Part shown: piece after piece, positions 1 to 7,083 of the stretch | Layout of the letters: every line of letters begins with the position of its first letter | Position numbering within the stretch: position 1 is the stretch's first letter | Origin: an uncultured Anaerolineae bacterium | GTDB taxonomy: Bacteria > Chloroflexota > Anaerolineae > Anaerolineales > Villigracilaceae | DNA: 11,936 bases | Assembly (NCBI GenBank): GCA_903854805.1 | Contig: CAINXK010000349.1 | Span: 1 to 11,936 of the forward strand | Direction of reading: 5' to 3' | Translations under genes and position numbers: made by a program | The notes under the pieces: generated by a model | What the model saw: only the letters and a program-made list of their open reading frames with translations | Databases searched by the model: none | What the model was told of the DNA's origin: nothing

Positions 1-1
1 G

Positions 2-841
2 CAGCCGGATTCGCAAAAAGCCACAGAAAATTATATGCTGGCGTGTGATGTTGCGCAGGATTTGATGAATCGGGCGGCGGAGTGCTCATTTATCACCAAG
101 CTGGGCAATGTCCTGCTGATGGAAGGCAAATTGGAAGCCGCTAACGATAAATATGAGCGCGCGCTCAAGCTAGCCTCGGCCTTGGGCGATAGGATCGCGG
201 AAATCAATATCCTGGGCGGTTTGTTTCGCTCGCATGCGCTGTCTGGCGATGTAAAACTGGCGCAGGTGTATGGTGAGCAAACTATTCATTTGGCAGCAGA
301 GATAGAGCATGTGGAGGCCGAGCTGGCCAATATCCATGCACTGGCTACCTTTCTGATCGATCAAAGGCATTTCGAACCAGCGATGCTGCTGTTGGAACGT
401 GGACTGCAGGTTGTGCGGGAGCAGACTGACCTGAGCTCGCAGATGGAATTATTGGACCTGCAGGGAAAGGCATTTTCACTGCAGGAGAAATATAATGAGG
501 CGCTGGAAAGCTGGAACATGGCATTGACGTTGGCCAGTAATCTGCAGGATGAAGAGTTAATGGCCAGGCTTTTTGGTAGGATGGCGGCGGTCTTTGCTGA
601 AACAGGTGATCTTGAAAAATCGGTGGATTGCGCTGAAAAAGCATTGGCTCTGGCGTTGGCGAATGAAGACAGTAAGCTGGCTGCCGAACAACAAATTCTG
701 CTGGCTTTTAATTTTAGAGACAGCGGTCAAAATGAGAAAGCCATTCAAGCTTGTCAGGCCGCCATTGATGCCTATGAAATTACCAATGACATTGAACTGA
801 TTGCTCAGGCTAAAACTTTGTTGATCGAATTGGAAAACTAG
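2..841 (+). CDS. TPR-repeat protein, 5'-truncated by the window edge
   Basis: The reading frame is open from base 2 to a TAG at 839-841 and gives 280 residues without a stop. The first ATG is at base 35, but no Shine-Dalgarno sequence precedes it and the frame stays open upstream, so the true start probably lies outside the window. The protein is almost entirely helical and built from about six tandem units of roughly 40 residues with the TPR pattern, for example G-x-L-E-A-A-x-x-x-Y-E-R-A-L near the start and G-D-L-E-K-S-x-x-x-A-E-K-A-L later. Units of 40 rather than 34 residues, separated by short loops, are typical of TPR_12/MalT-type repeats. No signal peptide, membrane segment or catalytic domain is visible in the part seen. 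TPR arrays bind proteins or peptides; the partner is unknown. It could be the C-terminal sensor part of a larger regulator, such as a MalT/AfsR-like protein or an adenylate cyclase, whose effector domain lies off the left edge. Confidence 0.85.
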   Translation, partial: QPDSQKATENYMLACDVAQDLMNRAAECSFITKLGNVLLMEGKLEAANDKYERALKLASALGDRIAEINILGGLFRSHALSGDVKLAQVYGEQTIHLAAEIEHVEAELANIHALATFLIDQRHFEPAMLLLERGLQVVREQTDLSSQMELLDLQGKAFSLQEKYNEALESWNMALTLASNLQDEELMARLFGRMAAVFAETGDLEKSVDCAEKALALALANEDSKLAAEQQILLAFNFRDSGQNEKAIQACQAAIDAYEITNDIELIAQAKTLLIELEN

Positions 842-881
842 GAAACTCTGGACATTCTCATTATTCTCCTTGGGTTTGTGG

Positions 882-927
882 TTTGAAAGTAGATGGATGA
901 TGAGAAGCGTCCATCTACCAAATCAAA
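882..927 (+). terminator. Stem-loop after the TPR gene, possible weak terminator
   Basis: A perfect 9-bp stem (889-897 with 910-918, left arm GTAGATGGA) closes a 12-base loop. Five further bases can pair outside it (882-886 with 923-927). It lies 40 bases downstream of the TPR stop codon. No clear T-run follows, so intrinsic termination is only a guess; it may be an RNA-stabilising hairpin. Confidence 0.35.
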
Positions 928-1515
928 GCTCTATCTGAATCATGTTTTATAAAATCATTGGGATTCATGCAAAAACACAAGCGAGTTTATTGTTACGACG
1001 AATAAGTACTTGAACAATGTTATATTAAAAAAATATTACTGGTGCTGGGCATCAATACAATCGACGCTCAGGCATTTCGGTGTCAGGACTGAAACCAAAC
1101 TGTTTGTGCAGATCTGGTGTACTGAAAGCCTGACCGAACTGATGGAACGGCACCAAGGGCTGGTACGCTGTGTTGTTCGACGGCAGTGGTTGCTACCTCT
1201 GAAGTACGCAGAAGGGTTGCCAGCTGGACGTCGCGGATTGTGGGGGTAGCGTTGGGATATAAACCAGGGCAGGTCAGCAGATTTTCGTGCTACACCTACC
1301 AGACAATCTTCAAGTATGTCTGGGGTGCCAGGCTCGCAAAAGCGCCTGAGCGTTTTGTACGAATTAAACACGATTTGGATTTTTTCGATGATCAATTGGG
1401 GTAACGGCACTAATTCATTGAAGGTGTTGGCTGTCCGGCAATGCTATTCGGTGTTTTCTGCGGGATCTGAATGTGAGTCTTTTTTTTGGGGTTTTTCGAA
1501 CCCAGTCAGAACGCC

Positions 1516-1570
1516 AACCAACAGGCCAGTGATGAACCCTGCCGAATCAGGCAGTACTGGTCTGTTGGTT
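1516..1570. repeat. Nested inverted repeat (15-bp arms with an inner hairpin)
   Basis: The left arm AACCAACAGGCCAGT (1516-1530) pairs with 1556-1570 at 14 of 15 positions, and the one mismatch is a G-T pair. A second stem (CTGCC at 1539-1543 with GGCAG at 1550-1554) lies inside the loop, so the whole 55-base element can fold into a long bulged hairpin. It sits 52 bases beyond the stop codon of the minus-strand CsbD-like gene. No T-run follows on either strand, which argues against a simple intrinsic terminator. It could be a dispersed palindromic repeat or a miniature mobile element remnant. Confidence 0.5.
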
Positions 1571-1621
1571 GCGCATAGTATTTACCATGGCTTATTCTCT
1601 TGAAAAGGTTGTTTTGGCCGA

Positions 1622-1861
1622 TTACACGATCTTGGTGCTGTTATTCTGTTCGGTATCTAACCCTGCCATCCGTTTAATGATTTCTTTTTTTGCCTGGTCA
1701 TTGGTAAAACCATATTTTACTCGCAACATTGTGACATATTTATCGAACTTTACTTCGGCTTTATCTACCTTCAGTAGATCGTGGTCACCCATGAGACTCC
1801 ACCAGGTAGGTGTCTGGCTTCGGATTTGTTTCCACTTACTTTCGAACATGTCCTTGTTCAC
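1622..1861 (-). CDS. CsbD/YjbJ-like (UPF0337) stress protein
   Basis: This small hydrophilic protein of 79 residues begins M-N-K-D-M-F-E-S-K-W-K-Q. It matches the CsbD/YjbJ pattern: N-K-D-x-F-E-G-K-W-K-Q at the start, then a tryptophan-rich stretch, an acidic D-x-D-L, a D-K-hydrophobic segment, and Y-G-x-x-x-D-Q-A-x-x-E near the C-terminus. Family members are abundant general-stress proteins with no known enzymatic activity, and most are 60-70 residues long. The start is read as GTG at 1859-1861 because GGAG lies 9 bases upstream and because this gives the family-typical N-terminus; a TTG start 5 codons upstream would overlap that ribosome binding site. Some glycines usual in the first half of the family (G-K-x-K-E-x-W-G-K) are replaced here. 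The gene stands alone on the minus strand, pointing towards the gene-poor stretch. Confidence 0.8.
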   Translation of the reverse strand: MNKDMFESKWKQIRSQTPTWWSLMGDHDLLKVDKAEVKFDKYVTMLRVKYGFTNDQAKKEIIKRMAGLDTEQNNSTKIV

Positions 1862-2319
1862 AGTATTGATCTCCAAGTTAATCCAAATTTATTGCGAGGA
1901 AAAATAATTAAATTGACTTCAATCTTCATCGTACCATAATTACGCCTCAAAGGTGCCTAACTGCGCTGAAGTATCGCTTTCTGCCACCCTGATGAGAGTG
2001 GTATTCGTATAATTGAATGAATTATTCGGAATGATCCGCTTTCAGAATAATGCAGCCGGGGTAAGTTGTTTCTATTTGGCTCGTAATAGCCTGTATTTCA
2101 AAGGCTTCCGAAATTGCAATTCGTGAATCTGAGTGGTCAGTTGGGGCATTTTTAACCGCGAAAATCAGATGCCAGCCAGCTGGTTATCTGCGCAATTTGA
2201 AGACCAAGGGGTAAATGAACGGCGCCGTCCGCAAGCCAAACCCATTCAGGCCTGACCATTTTCGATTGTTCAGGTGATTTAAAAATACCTGTGAAAAAGG
2301 TTGTATGTCAGCGTGCCAT
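1862..2319. other. Non-coding stretch before the membrane protein
   Basis: About 460 bases lie between the divergent CsbD-like gene and the promoter of the membrane protein. It should hold the minus-strand promoter of the CsbD-like gene, but I could not pick a convincing -35/-10 pair. It contains the short palindrome AATTGCAATT near 2113-2122. I see no gene or RNA gene in it. Confidence 0.45.
1871..1874 (-). promoter_or_regulatory. Shine-Dalgarno GGAG that fixes the CsbD-like start
   Basis: On the minus strand GGAG is followed by 9 bases and then GTG. This spacing supports the GTG start at 1859-1861 over the upstream TTG or the ATG four codons further in. Confidence 0.55.
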
Positions 2320-2348
2320 TTGATGAGGCTGCTCGAAGGTAGTATACT
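2320..2348 (+). promoter_or_regulatory. Sigma70-type promoter for the membrane protein
   Basis: TTGATG (2320-2325) and TATACT (2343-2348) are separated by exactly 17 bases. Transcription would start near 2355, leaving a leader of about 80 bases before the ATG at 2435. This is the best consensus promoter I found in the window. Confidence 0.5.
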
Positions 2349-2434
2349 GGGGACCTGTTTGGCGTCAGCCAATAACTTCCATTACATTTCTGATCAAATC
2401 TTGTCCTTTATTGTCCCCAATTGGTAGATATTCC

Positions 2435-3529
2435 ATGGAAATAATTATCCGTATCTGCGTATTTGTTTTTGGCCTAAGCATTGTGGCCGGCACGTTTTTA
2501 TCTGCCATCTCAACTTTTGTTTTGCCGCGGGCCGCACGCAGTAAATTGAATCGTATTGTTTTCGGCCTGCTGCGGCGGTTCTTTGATATTCCCCTGTATT
2601 TTGCATCCACTTTTGACCAGCGTGATGCCATCATGGCTTATTATGCTCCCATTAGCTTGATGATGCTGGTGCCTACCTGGTATGTCCTGATTTCAATTGG
2701 TTATGCGGGCATGTATTGGGCATTGGGCGTGCCCGGCTGGTTGATGGATTTCCGGTTGAGCGGTTCATCCTTGCTGACCTTGGGATTGGCTGCTTCGGAT
2801 GATTTTTTTGTCAATATCCTGATATTCTCCGAGGCTACACTTGGTCTGGTGCTGGTTGCGTTGTTGATTGCCTACCTGCCCACGATGTATTCAGCTTTTT
2901 CGCGTCGCGAACAGGCAGTCAATTTGCTCGAAATCCGTGCTGGCAACCCACCTTCAGCAGTTGAGATGATCCTGCGCTTTAACCGAATCCATGGCCTTGA
3001 CCGGCTTGATGACTATTGGCCCATCTGGGAAGCCTGGTTCGCCGATATTGAGGAGAGTCATACCGTCTTGCCTGCGCTGGTGTTTTTTCGGTCACCACGC
3101 TCGCAGAATGCCTGGGTTGTTGCGGCTGGTACTGTTTTGGATGCGGCCGCACTAACTATCTCTGCTGTGGATATTCCGCGTTCGGCCTCGGCGCAGTTGA
3201 GTCTGCGGGCCGGGTTTATTGCTTTGAACCGCATTGCTGAATATTTTGGCATTCCTATCCCTGCCAATCCACATTTTCCGGAAGTTAAGATATCAATCTC
3301 GCGCGACGAATTCAACACAGCGCTTGAGCGGCTGGCTGAAAACGGTGTGCCGCTTAAGCTCGATCGGGAACAGGCTTGGATTGATTTTGCGGGCTGGCGT
3401 GTCAATTATGATTTCTCCTTGCTGGCCCTTTGCTCATTGACAATGGCGCCGTCAGCCCCCTGGGGCAGTGATCGAGCACCACGCTCAAAACCCGGTCGGC
3501 TATTTGCGCTCCCCAAAAAGCATCAGTAG
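2435..3529 (+). CDS. Membrane protein with a two-TM, channel-like core and a C-terminal soluble domain
   Basis: The protein has 364 residues counted from the ATG at 2435. A TTG eight codons upstream (2411) is possible, but the hydrophobic N-terminus begins right at the ATG; no strong ribosome binding site is seen for either. Membrane segments are predicted by eye near residues 4-28, 70-98 and 128-150. Between the last two lies S-G-S-S-L-L-T-L-G-L-A-A-S-D-D (109-123), placed like the pore loop of two-TM potassium channels (Ion_trans_2) but without the T-x-G-Y-G-D filter. After residue 150 the protein is soluble, with R-R-E-x-x-V-x-x-L-E-x-R-A-G-x-P-P-S-A-V-E-M and W-x-x-W-E-x-W-F-A-D-I-E-E-S-H-T-x-L-x-A-L-x-F-F-R-S-P. 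I associate this soluble motif set with uncharacterised membrane proteins of Chloroflexota and Actinobacteria, from memory only. A channel or transporter role is inference. A promoter precedes the gene and a terminator follows, so it is probably monocistronic. Confidence 0.8.
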   Translation: MEIIIRICVFVFGLSIVAGTFLSAISTFVLPRAARSKLNRIVFGLLRRFFDIPLYFASTFDQRDAIMAYYAPISLMMLVPTWYVLISIGYAGMYWALGVPGWLMDFRLSGSSLLTLGLAASDDFFVNILIFSEATLGLVLVALLIAYLPTMYSAFSRREQAVNLLEIRAGNPPSAVEMILRFNRIHGLDRLDDYWPIWEAWFADIEESHTVLPALVFFRSPRSQNAWVVAAGTVLDAAALTISAVDIPRSASAQLSLRAGFIALNRIAEYFGIPIPANPHFPEVKISISRDEFNTALERLAENGVPLKLDREQAWIDFAGWRVNYDFSLLALCSLTMAPSAPWGSDRAPRSKPGRLFALPKKHQ

Positions 3530-3560
3530 ATTTGTGGTAACAGCAAACCTGATTTAGCTC

Positions 3561-3587
3561 AAGAATCCGCCCACAGGGCGGATTCTT
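3561..3587 (+). terminator. Intrinsic terminator of the membrane protein gene
   Basis: A perfect 12-bp stem (AAGAATCCGCCC at 3561-3572 with 3576-3587) closes a 3-base loop 31 bases after the stop codon. The right arm ends in a short T-run, and a longer one (TTTTTTT) follows about 25 bases further on. The stem is A-rich on the left, so it may act in both directions. Confidence 0.7.
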
Positions 3588-3949
3588 TGAATATTTTGGT
3601 TCGAACGGATTTTTTTATGGGAAATCAGGTTCAGATATTAACCAGCACAAGCATGCTTGTAAATGTACACTGATCGATGGTCTGCCCTACGGGTGGTTAT
3701 TATGTGGAAGTCTTTCAGTAAAGTAGCGCAAAAATAAGCACTTGCGGGTAAATCCCTGCTAGGGCCGCAAGTGGGCAAGAACTAATCCGTATAGGCCGTT
3801 TCCACTAATCAGGCCAAATATTGATCAGGTAAATTGTAATGTTATTCCAGTCGAGTTGCTGATAATTGTTTCGGCAGGTGTTGGGCGCTCATAACCAGTT
3901 ATAATCATAATAATCATGTATTTCTATGAGCTAGATTCAGGTCAGTATA
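3588..3949. other. Intergenic region preceding the nitrate-sensing genes
   Basis: About 360 bases without a gene. Besides the hairpin at 3739-3773 it holds a -10-like TATAAT at 3900-3905 with no good -35 partner, and a single FNR-type half site TTGAT at 3821-3825 with no matching second half. It probably carries the promoter of the kinase-regulator operon. Confidence 0.35.
3739..3773. repeat. Hairpin upstream of the sensor kinase gene
   Basis: A 9-bp perfect outer stem (CACTTGCGG at 3739-3747 with 3765-3773) is followed by a 6-base bulge and an inner 4-bp stem (CCCT at 3754-3757 with AGGG at 3761-3764). On the minus strand the stem is followed by CTTATTTTT, so it resembles a terminator in that direction, although no minus-strand gene ends here. 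It lies about 180 bases upstream of the kinase start. Confidence 0.4.
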
Positions 3950-5872
3950 ATGTTCAGAACTCTTGAAGGTAGATTTTACCTGCTGTTCTTGGCGTTTGTT
4001 TTGCTCGTCATGATTTCGGTTGGATTAACAACCTGGGAATTAGATACCCAACGCCAGGATGCTTTATTGATTAATCTATCAGGACGCCAGCGCATGCTAG
4101 CCCAACAAATGGGCCGCCTGGCTTTTGAAGCGGGCGTAGGGGAGGATGCCAACAATGCTGCTTTGCAGGAATCTTCTCAGGTGTTTGAGCAGACTCTGCT
4201 CGCCATGCTGGACGGTGGCACAATTCCCTACTCGCCTGAAGATGTTGTTATCGCAGGCACGCAGGATCCTCAGATTCGGTCTGCTCTCGATCAAGTAAAC
4301 CTGACCTGGAACGAATATCGGGCTATGCTCGATATTCTACAACATACATCGAGCGAAGCATCGACCTTCGCGCCTACCATCCGAGCTATTGAGCAGAAAT
4401 CAACTACGCTGGTGCAACAAGCTGACCTGGTGGTCCGCCTGTTTGAAGCAGGCGCCACAGCTAGAGTCTATCGACTGCGTTTGATCCAAATAGGTTTTCT
4501 GGTCTGTGCTTTTGTTTTATTGATTTTTGGTGCATGGACAACCCGCCGATCCGTGCTTTTACCTCTTAACCAATTGGGGCTGGTGGCTTTTCGTCTGGGA
4601 GAAAACGATCTGGATACGGTTATACAGGTCGAAGGCACAGAAGAAATGAGCACCTTATCTCGCTCTTTTAATAGTATGCGGCTTAGTTTGCGTGCATCGC
4701 GTCAGGACCTGGTCAGGTTGAACGATAGCCTGGAAGAGCGCGTGGTTCAACGAACCCATGAATTGGAAATGCTTAATGAAGTCAGCCGTGAAATCTCTTC
4801 ACGGTTGGACATACAACAAGTCTTAAATTCGGTTACAGATAAGGCGCGTACCTTGTTAGGTGGCGATGTTGCATCGCTCTGCCTGATGGATGAGAACCAA
4901 TACTGGCTAAAACTTCAAGCAGTCAGCGGTCCGCAGGATGCTGTTAATACACAGGCAGTACGTGCTGATGAGGAGTTGGCAGGAACTGTGTTAAAGAGCA
5001 ACCACGCAGTAATTTGTGGCGTAGACGCTTGCCATGGCGGGTGCCGCATGTTGGCTGACCCATACCGGACAAGCCACCTGGCTGCGCCTTTGCGTGTGGG
5101 TGAGCGCGTGATTGGAGCATTATGCGTGGGCAGCCCCGCTCAAAACCGCTTTGCTGGCGAATCAAGCGATATGTTAACCAAACTGGCGAATGCTGCAGCT
5201 ATTGCGTTAGAAAATGCCCGCCTGTACGCTCAAGCAGAGCGGGTGGCAACTTTGGAAGAACGTCACCGGGTTGCTGCCGAAATGCACGATGGATTGGGTC
5301 AGACGCTCAGTTATTTGGGGCTGATGACCGACCAGGCGGTGGAGTTTCTTTCGGCGGGAAAGGATGATATCGCACTCGCGCACCTGCAAAAAGCACGTGA
5401 CACAATCCAGAATGCCACCGCCGAGGTGCGTCGTGCGATCAATAATCTGATGAATGAATCGCCCAACGTACTCGATCTACGGACCCGCCTGCAAAATGAC
5501 GTGAATGAGTTTGCAGTGGATGCTAATTTACCGATCGAATGGCTGCCCGATGCGGAATTTTCGCCTGACAGCCCGCGACAAGTGACAGAGCAGGTGCTGA
5601 ATGTCACCCGCGAGGCGCTCAACAACGTGGTGCGTCATGCCCAGGCACAGCATATCACTGTCAAGGCAGGAACTGTTGCCGATAATTACTTTGTATCGAT
5701 ACAAGACGATGGCCAGGGCTTCGATTCATCCCAACCAGAGCCAAGTGGCCATTTTGGCTTGCAGATCATGCGGTCACGAGCGGCACTCATTGGCGGACAG
5801 ACTGAAATTGAGTCGATGATCGGGAGCGGGGCGCGGGTTACATTGATCTGGCCAATGAAAGTAAAAGGATAA
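3950..5872 (+). CDS. NarX-like nitrate/nitrite sensor histidine kinase
   Basis: This 640-residue membrane kinase has two membrane segments (about 8-28 and 178-197) flanking a helical extracytoplasmic sensor. That sensor holds a P-box, I-N-L-S-G-R-Q-R-M-L-A-Q-Q-M (41-54); R48 aligns with the nitrate-contacting Arg54 of E. coli NarX. Next come a HAMP domain (about 198-250), a short coiled coil, a GAF domain (about 280-425), a HisKA_3 dimerisation domain with phospho-acceptor H446 in E-M-H-D-G-L-G-Q, and a HATPase with N-box E555-A-L-N-N, G1 D-D-G-Q-G-F (586-591) and G2 G-H-F-G-L-Q-I-M (600-607). The order matches NarX/NarQ, with a PilJ-type P-box sequence. The GAF region carries C356, C361 and C365 as C-x4-C-x3-C. 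The ATG at 3950 has only a weak AGGT upstream. The response regulator gene follows after 4 bases. A nitrate ligand is inferred from the P-box and the neighbouring narG. Confidence 0.92.
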   Translation: MFRTLEGRFYLLFLAFVLLVMISVGLTTWELDTQRQDALLINLSGRQRMLAQQMGRLAFEAGVGEDANNAALQESSQVFEQTLLAMLDGGTIPYSPEDVVIAGTQDPQIRSALDQVNLTWNEYRAMLDILQHTSSEASTFAPTIRAIEQKSTTLVQQADLVVRLFEAGATARVYRLRLIQIGFLVCAFVLLIFGAWTTRRSVLLPLNQLGLVAFRLGENDLDTVIQVEGTEEMSTLSRSFNSMRLSLRASRQDLVRLNDSLEERVVQRTHELEMLNEVSREISSRLDIQQVLNSVTDKARTLLGGDVASLCLMDENQYWLKLQAVSGPQDAVNTQAVRADEELAGTVLKSNHAVICGVDACHGGCRMLADPYRTSHLAAPLRVGERVIGALCVGSPAQNRFAGESSDMLTKLANAAAIALENARLYAQAERVATLEERHRVAAEMHDGLGQTLSYLGLMTDQAVEFLSAGKDDIALAHLQKARDTIQNATAEVRRAINNLMNESPNVLDLRTRLQNDVNEFAVDANLPIEWLPDAEFSPDSPRQVTEQVLNVTREALNNVVRHAQAQHITVKAGTVADNYFVSIQDDGQGFDSSQPEPSGHFGLQIMRSRAALIGGQTEIESMIGSGARVTLIWPMKVKG

Positions 5873-5876
5873 ATCC

Positions 5877-6527
5877 ATGCAACGAGTGCGCGTCTTACTG
5901 GCAGATGATCACGCCTTGTTTCGCGAAGGGCTGGCAGGGATCATCCATGCTCAACCAGATTTTGAAGTGATCGGTGAGGCAAATGATGGGCTGGAAGCCT
6001 TTATAAAGGCTCAGGAACTCAAGCCCGACCTTGTATTGATGGATGTGCAAATGCCTGGCATGGATGGGCTGGAAGCTACGCGTCAGATCAAGCAGGTCCT
6101 GCCAGAAACAACCATCGTGATTTTGACCGTTCGTGACGACGATGAGAAACTATTCGAAGCGCTGAAGTATGGAGCACAAGGATATTTGCTTAAGGATATC
6201 CGTTCACAGGATATGTTGCTGATGCTGCGCGGTGCCATGCGTGGCGAAGCGGCCTTGTCTTCATCGTTGGCTGGACATGTGCTGGCTGAATTCCGTCGTC
6301 TAAGTAAACATTCGAGTACCGAAAATGATGATAGCGCTGGCCTGACCGAACGAGAGCTGCAGGTATTATTACAGGCTTCGCTGGGCGCAACTGATAAAGA
6401 AATTGCCGAAGAGCTGAATATCAGTTTTAACACGGTCAAAACACACATTCGCAATATTTTGGCAAAATTACAAGTAACGACGCGCCGTGAGGCGGCCAAG
6501 GCAGCTCGGAAAAAAGGATTGTTATAA
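5877..6527 (+). CDS. NarL/FixJ-family response regulator
   Basis: The 216-residue protein has a receiver domain (1-120) with the acidic pair D10/D11, phospho-acceptor D56 (L-V-L-M-D-V-Q-M-P-G-M-D-G), T84 and K106, so all phosphorylation residues are intact. A linker leads to a LuxR-type helix-turn-helix (about 155-213) beginning L-T-E-R-E-L-Q-V-L, with recognition region I-A-E-E-L-N-I-S-F-N-T-V-K-T-H. The start ATG lies 4 bases after the kinase stop, and the AAAGGA in the kinase 3' end serves as ribosome binding site, so the two are very probably co-translated as a cognate pair. It should be phosphorylated by the adjacent NarX-like kinase and act as a transcription factor, most likely on the nar genes downstream. 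NarL is the closest characterised analogue, but the protein could equally be called a NarP- or DevR-type regulator from sequence alone. Confidence 0.93.
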   Translation: MQRVRVLLADDHALFREGLAGIIHAQPDFEVIGEANDGLEAFIKAQELKPDLVLMDVQMPGMDGLEATRQIKQVLPETTIVILTVRDDDEKLFEALKYGAQGYLLKDIRSQDMLLMLRGAMRGEAALSSSLAGHVLAEFRRLSKHSSTENDDSAGLTERELQVLLQASLGATDKEIAEELNISFNTVKTHIRNILAKLQVTTRREAAKAARKKGLL

Positions 6528-6651
6528 AATGCGGCACCATTTTGCTGTTAAAAACGCTGCAGGATAACCATGTTTTCATCATATCCAGCGCTGAAGGATG
6601 GCTGGTTTGATGAACTCACGTATTACCAGGTTCCAAGGGAGATATAAAGCG

Positions 6652-6972
6652 ATGCAAGATAATGCGAATACCTGGCATTCGAAAGAGCTTGGCGATGGGA
6701 TCTGGGCACCATCACAATTTGCAGAAATTGAGGCTGTATTCTTGCCGGTATTTTCTTCGGATGGGAAACCCGTAAAGATGGCCGTCTTTACCCGGCACGA
6801 ATCAGAAGGCCGCCTGCATTGCGAGGTCGTTGCTTATTTTTCTCCTGCGGCAAATCAAGTTGCTGAGATTTTTGAGGCGCAGCCTTGTCAAAAGCCATCC
6901 TTCAGTGGGTTGGGGCTGCTTGCTGGGGATCCCGGCTGCTGGGCTGAGTTGTTCCCTGAAAAAGGGGAATGA
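6652..6972 (+). CDS. Small unrecognised protein in the regulator operon
   Basis: I do not recognise this protein of 106 residues. It is soluble, with no signal peptide or membrane segment. A predicted beta-rich core spans about residues 25-65 (hydrophobic A-V-F-L-P-V-F, then K-M-A-V-F-T-R and C-E-V-V-A-Y-F), and the tail is rich in Gly and Pro (S-F-S-G-L-G-L-L-A-G-D-P-G-C-W). Cysteines are at 57, 79 and 96. The start is placed at ATG 6652 because GGAG lies 10 bases upstream (6638-6641); an ATG 18 codons earlier (6598) has no spaced ribosome binding site. It lies 124 bases after the response regulator stop and about 80 bases before a strong terminator, so it is probably the last gene of the kinase-regulator transcript. 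Its position suggests a role linked to nitrate signalling, but nothing in the sequence specifies one. Confidence 0.65.
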   Translation: MQDNANTWHSKELGDGIWAPSQFAEIEAVFLPVFSSDGKPVKMAVFTRHESEGRLHCEVVAYFSPAANQVAEIFEAQPCQKPSFSGLGLLAGDPGCWAELFPEKGE

Positions 6973-7052
6973 GCAGCCGTGTGGAGCATCTGAAAAGATT
7001 GTTTTGATAGCAAGGGCGGTAAATTCATCCATCTGGAACTAATTCTTTCGAC

Positions 7053-7083
7053 AAAAAGAGTGATGTCACAATCACTCTTTTTT
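7053..7083 (+). terminator. Strong intrinsic terminator closing the regulator operon
   Basis: A perfect 12-bp stem (AAAAAGAGTGAT at 7053-7064 with 7071-7082) closes a 6-base loop and ends in a T-run. The A-run at its left makes it potentially bidirectional. It separates the kinase/regulator/small protein unit from the nar structural genes. Confidence 0.85.

Larger units (their letters stand above)
842..1621. other. Gene-poor stretch of about 780 bases, no recognisable gene
   Basis: Several open frames of 70-125 codons overlap here on both strands (about 1010-1249 +, 1186-1404 +, 1316-1603 +, 1036-1410 -). None has a convincing ribosome binding site, a recognisable domain or a plausible composition. 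The frame ending at 1404 can be read upstream to about 1030, with two in-frame stops (near 1099 and 1132). That would fit a decayed gene, but I cannot name a parent family. Two hairpin-forming regions (889-918 and 1516-1570) lie within the stretch. Confidence 0.5.

Noticed and set aside
1036..1410. Open frame of 124 codons on the minus strand
   Set aside because: It has no ribosome binding site and no recognisable motif, overlaps equally open plus-strand frames, and has an unlikely composition.
1489..1503. GGGTT...CGAACCC resembles a tRNA T-arm
   Set aside because: The loop has extra bases compared with a T-loop, and no acceptor, D or anticodon arms fit around it. A similar GGTTCGAAC near 3599-3607 has no tRNA context either.
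1512..1574. Palindrome resembling an integron attC site
   Set aside because: The ends do not match the RYYYAAC/GTTRRRY core sites, and no integrase or cassette-like gene adjoins it.
3821..3834. FNR-type binding site (TTGAT half site)
   Set aside because: The second half reads TAAAT instead of ATCAA, so only a chance half site is present.
3946..3951. TATAAT at the kinase start codon as a -10 box
   Set aside because: It overlaps the ATG, so transcription would begin inside the gene, and no -35 element is spaced correctly.
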